A stretch of DNA of 64,000 nt, taken from Streptomyces virginiae. Its GTDB lineage: Bacteria > Actinomycetota > Actinomycetes > Streptomycetales > Streptomycetaceae. Shown piece after piece: positions 20,050 to 27,027 of the stretch. Positions within the stretch are counted from its first letter, which is position 1. Every line of letters begins with the position of its first letter. Below the pieces are notes generated by a model. The model did not search any database, was not told the origin of the DNA, and saw only the letters and a program-made list of their open reading frames with translations. The stretch spans positions 556,373-620,372 of the forward strand of contig NZ_JOAK01000003.1 in the NCBI RefSeq assembly GCF_000720455.1, given 5' to 3'. Both the position numbers and the translations under genes were made by a program.

Positions 20050-20925
20050 GTGAAGCGCACCCTCGTTGTCGGAGTGGACGGATCCCCGGAAAGCCGGGCC
20101 GCCGCGGACTGGGCCGCGCGGGAAGCCGTACGGCGTGACCTGCCCCTGCACGTGGTCCACGCCTGGCTGTGGCAGCCGCTCGCCGTCCCGATCGTCCAGG
20201 ACCGCGAAACCGAGTCCCGTCGGGCCGATGACATCCTGAGGGCGGTCGAGCAGGAGCTCACCCACCGGTACCCGTCGCTCGCGCTCACCGCGGAAGTCCT
20301 GTGCGACGTGCCCGTGCCGGCCCTGCTGCGCACCGCCAAGGAAGCCGAGATGCTGATCCTCGGCACCCGCGGGCACGGAGCCCTGCTCGGCTTCCTGCTC
20401 GGCTCCTACGGTCAGCAGGTGATCGCTGCGGCCGAGTGCCCCGTCGTCTCCGTCCGCTCCGCCCACGGCAGGCCTCTGGGCGTGCCGGAGGAGGGCGAGG
20501 TCGTCGTGGGACAGCAGGGTGGGGTGGAGGAATCCGCCGAGGTACTGCGCGTCGCGTTCGAGGCGGCCGCGGCGCGCAAGGTCCCGCTCCGCGCCGTCCG
20601 GGCCTGGAGCCTGCCCCCGGTGTACGGATACAGCCCCGGCTCGATGTGGATCGCCGAGCAGTTCGGCGGGCTGGAGCCGTTCGAGAAGGCTGCGCTGGAC
20701 CAGGCGCTGGAGCCGTGGCGGCTGAGGTTTCCCGAGGTGGAGGTCGTCGCGCACGTGGAGCGGGGCAGCGCCGGCCACGTGCTGCTGTCCGAGGCTTCGG
20801 ACGCCCAGCTGGTCGTCGTCGGCCGCCGGGTCCGCGAGTCGGCGGTGGGTACGCGCATCGGGTCGGTGGCCCATGCCGTGCTCCACCACGCGGCCTGCCC
20901 CGTCGCTGTCGTCCCGCACCACTGA
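20050..20925 (+). CDS. Tandem-domain universal stress protein
   Basis: 291 residues with two UspA domains (about 1-140 and 150-291). The first has the nucleotide loop [15 protein letters not shown] (G2xG9GS type ATP-binding pattern). The second has [25 protein letters not shown]. The GTG start follows CGGAGGAC. Double-UspA proteins of this kind are a hallmark of the mycobacterial DosR regulon and are thought to bind ATP in slow-growing cells. A DosR-like box precedes it, and a paralogue lies at 26076. Confidence 0.9.
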   Translation: MKRTLVVGVDGSPESRAAADWAAREAVRRDLPLHVVHAWLWQPLAVPIVQDRETESRRADDILRAVEQELTHRYPSLALTAEVLCDVPVPALLRTAKEAEMLILGTRGHGALLGFLLGSYGQQVIAAAECPVVSVRSAHGRPLGVPEEGEVVVGQQGGVEESAEVLRVAFEAAAARKVPLRAVRAWSLPPVYGYSPGSMWIAEQFGGLEPFEKAALDQALEPWRLRFPEVEVVAHVERGSAGHVLLSEASDAQLVVVGRRVRESAVGTRIGSVAHAVLHHAACPVAVVPHH

Positions 20926-21019
20926 CGCCGAATCGACGCTTGAAGCCGGGCTCGCCGTCGTACGGCGTGCCCGGCCCTTCCCGTGGGCGGTTCCTGCTCC
21001 GCGGCCGGGATCGGGTGCC

Positions 21020-21437
21020 GACGGGTTGGGGTCAGCGCGTGACTGGCGATCACCGCGGCCTGGACGCGCAGCTCCACGCCCAGCTTGACGAAGAGCCGCG
21101 GGAAGCCCCGGGACCTGTTCCTCCTTCGGCACGTCGCCGCGCATGCGGGCCATCAGCCGCGTCGTGGCGCCGGGGCCTAGCATCGACTGGCCGGAGGTCA
21201 CCGTCCGTACCGCGGTCACCAGGTCGGTTCCGGTGATCTGCTTCAGGACGTAGCCGGCGGCCCCGGCCATCACGGCGTCCAGGAGTGCCTCCGCGTCGTC
21301 GAACGAGGAAGATGCTGATGGGAACGGTCGCGCCGCTCGCGCTCGTCGCGTGGGAGCGGGCACCACGGCCGGCTATGACGCAACTCCTTCGCCTGGTTCG
21401 TCCTGAAGGCACGAAGACCGGCATCCTCCCTTCCGTA
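21020..21437 (-). pseudogene. Decayed DevR-type response regulator, paralogue of the 25019 gene
   Basis: On the minus strand the translation [32 protein letters not shown] and [17 protein letters not shown] is nearly identical to residues ~97-150 of the intact regulator at 25019-25729. After EEQVPGLP the frame breaks and resumes in another frame as [18 protein letters not shown], matching the intact C-terminus. About 38 codons covering the helix-turn-helix are missing. The receiver start is reduced to a short match near 21420 and the phospho-Asp region is gone. So it is a duplicated regulator with two internal deletions. Confidence 0.8.
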
Positions 21438-21514
21438 CGGGCGGGACGCACAGGGCCGATCGGGCCTCATCCGCCTGCCGCTGCGCTCGGCAGGGCCGGT
21501 GTGGGCAGAGGCGG

Positions 21515-21552
21515 AGGGACCTTCGGCCCCGTCCGAGGGCCTGCCGGGCCTT
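21515..21552. promoter_or_regulatory. Tandem predicted DevR-type boxes before the STAS gene
   Basis: AGGGACCTTCGGCCCC (21515-21530) and AGGGCCTGCCGGGCCTT (21536-21552), centres about 21-22 bp apart, two helical turns, as is typical for paired DosR sites. A further AGGGCCGATCGGGCCT lies at 21452-21467. The boxes end 88 bp before the ATG at 21640. Confidence 0.5.
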
Positions 21553-21639
21553 CCCGACTGCACTCAGCACCCGATGAACTGCGGGTGCACGGGGAACGGC
21601 GCTACTCGACGGAGCCGCACGCAGCGCGCGGAGGAGACC

Positions 21640-21966
21640 ATGACGACCGCCTTGATCGACCTGAGGACCGTGGCACGCGACGAGCGCGGCCTGAGGATCG
21701 CCCTGGCCGGAGAGCTCGACTTCCATACGGCGGGACGAGTGGAACGACGCCTCGCCGAACTCGCCGGATTCGGCCACCGCAACATGGTCCTGGACTTGTC
21801 CGGGATCTCCTTCTGCGACAGCTCGGGTATCGAACTCTTCCTCCGGCTCCACCAGCGCTGCCGCAGCGCGGGCACGCGGCTCCTGCTCTGCGGCGTACCA
21901 CCCCTGCTGGTCAAGTCCATGCAGGTGCTCGGTGTCGACCGCGGCCTGCCGCTGTCCGTGACGTGA
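21640..21966 (+). CDS. STAS-domain anti-sigma factor antagonist
   Basis: 108 residues forming one STAS domain. The key segment VLDLSGISFCDSSGIELF (about residues 48-65) has the Asp-Ser-Ser-Gly motif in which the Ser is phosphorylated by a RsbW-type kinase. The start follows GCGGAGGAG. Such proteins release sigma factors by binding the kinase when unphosphorylated. Placement among predicted DevR boxes suggests that hypoxia feeds into sigma-factor partner switching; the partner is unknown. Confidence 0.9.
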   Translation: MTTALIDLRTVARDERGLRIALAGELDFHTAGRVERRLAELAGFGHRNMVLDLSGISFCDSSGIELFLRLHQRCRSAGTRLLLCGVPPLLVKSMQVLGVDRGLPLSVT

Positions 21967-21997
21967 TCGAGCGGGTGTCCGAACCTCGCCCTTGGGC

Positions 21998-22014
21998 GGG
22001 GACCGTTCGGCCCT
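21998..22014. promoter_or_regulatory. Predicted DevR-type box before the PPOx-fold gene
   Basis: GGGGACCGTTCGGCCCT, with 4 bases between half-sites, about 80 bp upstream of the ATG at 22093. It matches the GGGACC/GGCCCT half-sites seen at the other island promoters. Confidence 0.5.
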
Positions 22015-22092
22015 GGTTCTCCCGTGGATCGCGGTAAAGGCTGGGGCGCGGCAGCCGCAAGGGCCCGTCGGGGCCGGACGAGGGTAAGCAGC

Positions 22093-22587
22093 ATGGATCA
22101 CGCAGGCAACGCGCTACGGGCCCGAGAGGTCGGTGACATGACAGCCCACCGCTACATGCGGGAGCTGGACAGGACCGAGGCTCTGCGGCTGCTCTCGACG
22201 GTGTCCCTGGGGCGCATCGTCTTCACACAGCACGCGCTGCCCGCCGTCCGTCCGGTGAACCATCTCGTCGAGAACGAGGCCATCATCGTCCGGATACATG
22301 AGGACGGGGCATTGGCCTCCCTGGTGGCACCCGCAGACGCTCCCGGTGTGGTGGTCGCCTACGAAGCGGACGTCATCGATTCCGTCACGCACCTCGGTTG
22401 GAGCGTTGTCGTCACTGGTTACGCGAGGGTGGTGGCAGATGCCGACGAGGTGGACCGGTACGCGCACTTGCTGCGTCCATGGGTGGCGCACCGGATGACC
22501 AGCACCCTGCGGATCCGTCCGGATCTCGTCACCGGGTTCCGGCTGGAGGCGGACCCGACGCAGCCCGTGCCTGAGGACCGGGGCTGA
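22093..22587 (+). CDS. Pyridoxamine 5'-phosphate oxidase-fold flavin/F420-binding protein
   Basis: 164 residues from the ATG at 22093; an ATG at 22138 with GAGAGG upstream is an equally good start and would give 149 residues. The body is a split beta-barrel of the PPOx type: LSTVSLGRIVFTQHALPAVRPVNHLV, then VVAYEADVIDS and WSVVVTGYARVV. This is the signature of the HugZ/Rv2074-like stand-alone class that binds FMN, F420 or haem. Enzymes of this sort are common in actinobacterial dormancy regulons. Substrate unknown. It ends 16 bp before the convergent kinase gene. Confidence 0.85.
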   Translation: MDHAGNALRAREVGDMTAHRYMRELDRTEALRLLSTVSLGRIVFTQHALPAVRPVNHLVENEAIIVRIHEDGALASLVAPADAPGVVVAYEADVIDSVTHLGWSVVVTGYARVVADADEVDRYAHLLRPWVAHRMTSTLRIRPDLVTGFRLEADPTQPVPEDRG

Positions 22588-22603
22588 CGCCGTGCCCCTG
22601 TCC

Positions 22604-24322
22604 TCAGCCCCCGGCGGGGAGGGGAGCCCGCCAGACGAGCCTTGTACCCCCGTCGTCCGGAGTCTCGTGAGTGAAGGAGCCGCCCAGGCTCTGCGCCCGC
22701 TCGTCGAGGTTGAGCAGGCCGCTTCTGCGGCCTTGGGCCGGAATGCCCTTCCCGTTGTCCGAGACGGTCAGCACGATCTCGCCCTGGCCGGCCTTGAGGG
22801 TCACGCCGACCCGGGTCGCCTGTGCATGGCGGGCGGCGTTGCTGAGCAGCTCGCCCAGCACGGCCATGACGTGGTCGGCGATCTGCGGAGGTACGTCGGT
22901 GTCGAGCAGGCCCTCCATGCTCAGGCGCGGCGGGTGACCGAGGGTGGTGGCCGCGTCGCCGACGGCACGGGCGGCGCGTGCCCGCAGGCCAGGGCCGCTC
23001 TCGCGGTCCTTGGTGCGCAGCCCGAAGATCGTCGACCGGATGATCTTGATGGTTTCGTCCAGGTCGTCGACCGCCCGGCCGACCCTTTCGGCGGCCCCGT
23101 CGTGCTCGACGAGCCGGGCAGCGCTCTGCAGGGTCATGCCGGTGGCGAAGAGCCGCTGGATGGCCAGGTCGTGCAGGTCACGGGCGATTCGGTCGCGCTC
23201 CTCCAGCAGTGCTATCTGCTCGGCGTCCCGGCGTCGCTCCGCCAGCTCCAAGGCGAGTGCGGCCTGACCGGCGAAGGCGACGAGGGGCTCCAGCTCGCCC
23301 TCGCCGAACGCCGGTTCACCCGACGTGCGCGCAAGCATCAGGACGCCCCTGCTCTCGCCGCCCGCGGTGCCCAACGGGACGGCCACGGCGGGCCCCAATC
23401 CCTCCTGCACCTGGGACTCAGCGGGATAGCGCTCGTCGGCCCAGGCCTGCACCGCCGTGACGGGTTTGCCGGCGAGGTGTGCCGCGCCTGCGAGCGTGCC
23501 CGCGAAGGGGACGACGAGACCTTGCCGCTCGGCTCCGTCCGCATCGGCCGCGAACTCCACGACCAGGCCGTCGATACCCGCCACGGGCATGGCGATGTCA
23601 GCGAGGCGTGCCGCGGTGATCTCTTGCGCGCGGCGGGCGATGAGCTCCAGTACCGCCGGGCGGGAGCTGCCGGACAGCAGGCTCTCGGTGATCTCCGCAT
23701 TGGCCCTGAGCCACCGCTGCTGGCGCTGAGAGCCCTCGTAGAGCCGCGCGTTGTCGATCGCGACACCCGCCGCCACCGACAGGGTGGAGATCACCGTCTC
23801 GTCCTCGGTGTCGAAGTCGATCCCGCCGCGCTTGTCGGTCAGGTAGAGATTGCCGAACACCTGGTCGCGGACCCGGATCGGCACACCGAGGAATGTGCGC
23901 ATGGGCGGGTGATGGGCCGGAAAGCCGTAGGAAGAGGAGTGCGCGCCGAGATCCGTCAGGCGCAGCGGTTCCGGGTGGTGGATGACCTCCCCGAGCAGGC
24001 CGTGGCCCGCCGGCAGGGGACCGATCTCGGCGATCTCCTCATCCGTGAGCCCCACGGTCAGGAACTGTGAGAGAGTCCGGCCGTCGGGGCCGATCACTCC
24101 CAGAGCGCCGTACTCGGCGTCGACGAGCAGCGCTGCCGCCTCCACGATCCGCCGGAGCACCTGGGCGAGATCCAGCTCCCGTCCCACCGACACCACGGCT
24201 TCCAGGAGGCTGTGCACCCGGTCCCGGGTGCCTCGCACCTCGTCGATGCGCGCCTGGAGCTCGTCCAGCAGCTCGTCCAGCCGCATCCGCGGTACCTGGG
24301 TCAACGGATCCCTCGCACCCAC
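22604..24322 (-). CDS. devS: DevS/DosS-like GAF-domain redox/oxygen-sensing histidine kinase
   Basis: 572 residues; GTG start after GGAGGGGAAG. Two GAF domains (about 53-195 and 220-362) precede a NarX-type kinase core with phospho-His384 in ERDRIARDLHDLAIQRLFA and an ATPase domain (ELLSNAARHA, DNGKGI). In the first GAF, HHPPMRTFLG and GNLYLTDK place His138 and Tyr160 exactly 22 residues apart. Mycobacterial DosS has the same spacing between its haem ligand His149 and distal Tyr171, so haem-based O2/NO/CO or redox sensing is probable. The cognate regulator is most likely the gene at 25019. Symbol assigned by similarity to the DevS/OsdK group. Confidence 0.9.
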   Translation of the reverse strand: MGARDPLTQVPRMRLDELLDELQARIDEVRGTRDRVHSLLEAVVSVGRELDLAQVLRRIVEAAALLVDAEYGALGVIGPDGRTLSQFLTVGLTDEEIAEIGPLPAGHGLLGEVIHHPEPLRLTDLGAHSSSYGFPAHHPPMRTFLGVPIRVRDQVFGNLYLTDKRGGIDFDTEDETVISTLSVAAGVAIDNARLYEGSQRQQRWLRANAEITESLLSGSSRPAVLELIARRAQEITAARLADIAMPVAGIDGLVVEFAADADGAERQGLVVPFAGTLAGAAHLAGKPVTAVQAWADERYPAESQVQEGLGPAVAVPLGTAGGESRGVLMLARTSGEPAFGEGELEPLVAFAGQAALALELAERRRDAEQIALLEERDRIARDLHDLAIQRLFATGMTLQSAARLVEHDGAAERVGRAVDDLDETIKIIRSTIFGLRTKDRESGPGLRARAARAVGDAATTLGHPPRLSMEGLLDTDVPPQIADHVMAVLGELLSNAARHAQATRVGVTLKAGQGEIVLTVSDNGKGIPAQGRRSGLLNLDERAQSLGGSFTHETPDDGGTRLVWRAPLPAGG

Positions 24323-24385
24323 GTGCTTCCCCTCCGACGGCTCGCTCGGTTGCCCGATCCATGGTCAGCGTATCGACACGCCCGG

Positions 24386-24834
24386 GCGTCCACGCCATGT
24401 CCCACACTCTGGGTGCCACCTTCCACATCGCCCACGGGCGGACCAACGCGATCCTCCTGCCGCACGTGATCCGCTACAACGGCAGCGTTCCCGGCAAACT
24501 GACGGGATGGCCCAAGTACGAGAGCTACCGCGCGCCCGAGCGGTTCCAGGACATCGCCCGTGCCCTCGGGCTCCCCGCATCCACCCCCGCCGAGGGCGTG
24601 GCCTCGTACGCCGCCGCGGTGGAACGCCTGCGGGACGCCGTGGGCATCGAACCCTCCTTCCGCGCCCTGGGACTTGACGAGGCCACCTTCATCGGCGCGC
24701 TGCCGCAGCAGGCTCTGAACGCCTATGAGGACCAGTGCGCCCCGGCCAACCCGCGCATGCCGATGCTGGACGACATGGAGGACATCATGCGCACGGCCTA
24801 CTACGCCGGGCCGCGGCCCCTTCCCTCCTTCTGA
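24386..24834 (+). pseudogene. C-terminal fragment of an AdhE-type iron-containing alcohol dehydrogenase
   Basis: The translation HAMSHTLGATFHIAHGRTNA is the iron-binding His segment of group III alcohol dehydrogenases, in the form seen in the C-terminal half of AdhE. LLPHVIRYN and the tail PRMPMLDDMEDIMRTAYY continue to the natural C-terminus. Everything before the metal site, including the NAD-binding and acetaldehyde dehydrogenase domains, is missing. There is no start with a ribosome site. The fragment lies between the DevS and DevR genes and reflects loss of a fermentative ethanol pathway. Confidence 0.75.
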
Positions 24835-24880
24835 CCGCGCGTAGGGCGGCCGCCCTGCGGGCGGTCGGCCGAGACCGAGT

Positions 24881-24940
24881 GGGACCCGGGTCCAGGGCAG
24901 CCATCTGGGGCACGGCCGCGTACGAGGGCCATCCGGCCCT
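24881..24940. promoter_or_regulatory. Predicted DevR-type palindromes before the devR gene
   Basis: GGGACCCGGGTCC (24881-24893; the inner 12 bases are a perfect palindrome) and AGGGCCATCCGGCCCT (24925-24940), centres ~45 bp apart, close to four helical turns. They lie 80-140 bp before the regulator start and suggest autoregulation. Confidence 0.45.
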
Positions 24941-25018
24941 GGCCGAAGGTCCCGCTCGCACGGCACGATGCAGTGGATCCGCCGGCGGGCGGAAGATTCG
25001 GCGAACTCGGAGCGTGCG

Positions 25019-25729
25019 ATGACGGACAGCAGCGGCGGCCTCACCGGGAAGGAACCGGTCAGGGTCTTCCTCCTCGACGATCACGAGGTCGTGCGCCGCG
25101 GTGTGCACGATCTGCTGGACGCAGAGCCGGACCTGACCGTGGTCGGGGAGGCGGGCACGGTCGAGCAGGCGCTCGTCCGTGTGCCCGCGCTGCGCCCGCA
25201 GGTCGCCGTCCTGGATGTGCGCCTGCCGGACGGGGACGGCGTGAGTGTCTGCCGGGAGCTGCGCTCCCGAATGCCCGACCTCGCCTGCCTGATGCTGACG
25301 TCATTCGACGACGAGGAGGCGCTGCTCGACGCGATCATGGCCGGCGCGTCCGGATACGTGCTCAAGCAGATCACCGGAACCGACCTGGTGAACGCCGTGC
25401 GGACGGTCGCCTCCGGCCAGTCCATGCTGGACCCCGGCGCTACGGCGCGGGTGATGGCCCGGCTGCGCGGCGGACCTCCGCAGGAGGAGCTTCCACAGGG
25501 TCTGCCCGGCCTGACGGAGCGCGAGCGTGAGATCCTCGCTCTTGTCGGGGAAGGGCTGACCAATCGTGAGATCGGTCAGCGGCTCTACCTGGCGGAGAAG
25601 ACGGTCAAGAACAACATCTCCCGGCTGCTCGCCAAACTGGGCGTCGAACGGCGAGTGCAGGCCGCCGTCATCGCCACGCAGGCTCTGGCCGCCCAGGGAG
25701 ACCAGAGCGGGCGGCTCGGCAAGGTGTGA
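25019..25729 (+). CDS. devR: DevR/DosR (OsdR)-like NarL-family response regulator
   Basis: 236 residues. The receiver has the acidic pair Asp20-Asp21, phospho-Asp66 in [13 protein letters not shown] and Lys116 in YVLKQI. The C-terminal LuxR-type HTH (about 163-225) has [15 protein letters not shown] and [28 protein letters not shown] is the recognition-helix segment also found in mycobacterial DosR, consistent with the GGGACC-type boxes found nearby. The ATG at 25019 was chosen because GGAG lies six bases before it. Probably activated by the DevS-like kinase at 22604. A decayed paralogue is at 21020. Symbol assigned by similarity. Confidence 0.9.
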   Translation: MTDSSGGLTGKEPVRVFLLDDHEVVRRGVHDLLDAEPDLTVVGEAGTVEQALVRVPALRPQVAVLDVRLPDGDGVSVCRELRSRMPDLACLMLTSFDDEEALLDAIMAGASGYVLKQITGTDLVNAVRTVASGQSMLDPGATARVMARLRGGPPQEELPQGLPGLTEREREILALVGEGLTNREIGQRLYLAEKTVKNNISRLLAKLGVERRVQAAVIATQALAAQGDQSGRLGKV

Positions 25730-25778
25730 CGGCTGTGCCGGGATCCGAGCGCAGGTTCACGCGCCCGCGAAACGGCTG

Positions 25779-25823
25779 AGCGGCCCGGCCCGACGTCCCT
25801 CTCGGACGTCGGGCCGGGCCGCT
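25779..25823. terminator. Strong hairpin terminator after devR
   Basis: A perfect 20-bp stem (AGCGGCCCGGCCCGACGTCC with its complement) around a 5-base loop, 50 bp after the regulator stop codon. It isolates the regulator from the downstream stress-protein operon. Confidence 0.9.
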
Positions 25824-25967
25824 GCCGCATGTCTGCCGGAGAGGCCGGCCGGGGCCCGTCCCCGAAGCGGGGCGGGCCGTCAGGCGTGCGGCACGACAGC
25901 TACGGGGCAGCGGGCGTGGTGCCAGAACTGCAGGGGCGACCGGGCGCCCGGCGGTGTGCGGTCGTGT

Positions 25968-26005
25968 GGGGCCTACAGGACCCGCAGCAGGGACCTGTGG
26001 CCCCT
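25968..26005. promoter_or_regulatory. Tandem predicted DevR-type boxes before USP/ppdK
   Basis: GGGGCCTACAGGACCC (25968-25983, reverse orientation) and AGGGACCTGTGGCCCCT (25989-26005), centres 21-22 bp apart. This paired arrangement two helical turns apart is the classic strong DosR promoter layout. The downstream start is 71 bp away. Confidence 0.6.
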
Positions 26006-26075
26006 CGGCGGGTGGGTCGTGGGCAGGTCACTGTGGAGATGCAAGGCCCTTCCCCGTTCTCCCGAGGAGCCGTTC

Positions 26076-26945
26076 ATGTCCCGCACCGTCACCGTCGGCT
26101 TCGACGGATCCCGTGAGAGCCTCGCCGCCGTGGACTGGGCTGCCGGGGAGGCAGTGCGCCGCGCGGCGCCGCTCCGGATTCTCCAGGTCTGGAGCAAGGA
26201 CGACGATCCGCGTACGCGCCTGGTGGCGCCGGCGACCGCTCAGGGGTGGGGTGAGCGGGCGCTCGGTACGGCGGGGAGGCGACTGCGCCGGCGCCACCCG
26301 GGTCTGCGGACCGCGACGAAGTGGGTTTGCGGTGACCCGGTGGAGGAGCTGTGTGCCGCCGGGGACGAGGCGGAGCTGCTGGTGCTCGGCTCCCGTGGCC
26401 TGGGCGGGCTGGCCGGCTTCCTCGCCGGGTCCGTCTCGCTGGCCGTGCTCGCCCGCACCCGGCGCCCGGTCGTTCTGGTCCGCCCGCACAACCGCCCGGC
26501 GGCCGGGGAGGACGGACCGGCCGGAGAGGTCGTGGTCGGCCTGGACGTGTCCGCACCCGGCGACGAGGTGCTCGCCTTCGGCTTCGCGGCGGCCGACCGG
26601 TACGGCTGCGGTCTGCGTGTACTGCACACCTGGGCCGTTCCGTCGTACGGAGCCGACATGGGCGCCGCCCTGCAACTGATGTGGGCGCAAATCGCGCAGG
26701 ACGCGCGCCGGGCGCTCGACGAGGCGCTGGCCCCGTGGACGGAGAAGTACCCCGGTGTGTCCGTCGTCCGTGAATGCCGCCGGGGCCGGCCGGCGCAGGA
26801 CCTCGCGGAAGCCTCGCGAGGGGCCCGGCTGGTCGTGGTGGGTCGCCGGAACCGGCGCGCGCGGATCGGCACGCACATCGGGGCCGTCACCCACGCCGTC
26901 ATCCACCACTCCCTGGCTCCCGTCACGGTCGTGCCGCACGACTGA
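26076..26945 (+). CDS. Tandem-domain universal stress protein
   Basis: 289 residues, two UspA domains. The first ends with LVLGSRGLGGLAGFLAGSVS, an ATP-binding glycine loop. The second ends with VVGRRNRRARIGTHIGAVTHAVIHH. The ATG follows CCGAGGAGCC. It is a paralogue of the 20050 gene, and the paired DevR boxes just upstream mark it as a likely hypoxia-induced gene. The pyruvate phosphate dikinase gene starts 82 bp downstream without a visible terminator, so the two may share a transcript. Confidence 0.9.
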   Translation: MSRTVTVGFDGSRESLAAVDWAAGEAVRRAAPLRILQVWSKDDDPRTRLVAPATAQGWGERALGTAGRRLRRRHPGLRTATKWVCGDPVEELCAAGDEAELLVLGSRGLGGLAGFLAGSVSLAVLARTRRPVVLVRPHNRPAAGEDGPAGEVVVGLDVSAPGDEVLAFGFAAADRYGCGLRVLHTWAVPSYGADMGAALQLMWAQIAQDARRALDEALAPWTEKYPGVSVVRECRRGRPAQDLAEASRGARLVVVGRRNRRARIGTHIGAVTHAVIHHSLAPVTVVPHD

Positions 26946-27027
26946 CCGACCGAACCGGCCACTACCGTGCGGCATGCCGCCCCGCTTCCCGGGACCCGAC
27001 ATCCACCGAAGAGACAGGCGAGCAGCC

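Noticed and set aside
17437..21366. A 1309-codon open frame on the minus strand covering phosphoketolase and everything up to 21366
   Set aside because: Only the part from 19806 down is phosphoketolase. Upstream it reads antisense to the stress-protein gene and then through the decayed regulator. The frame is open simply because high GC removes stops.
22592..24070. A 492-codon plus-strand frame opposite the DevS kinase
   Set aside because: It is the antisense of a clearly coding kinase gene and has no ribosome site or motifs.
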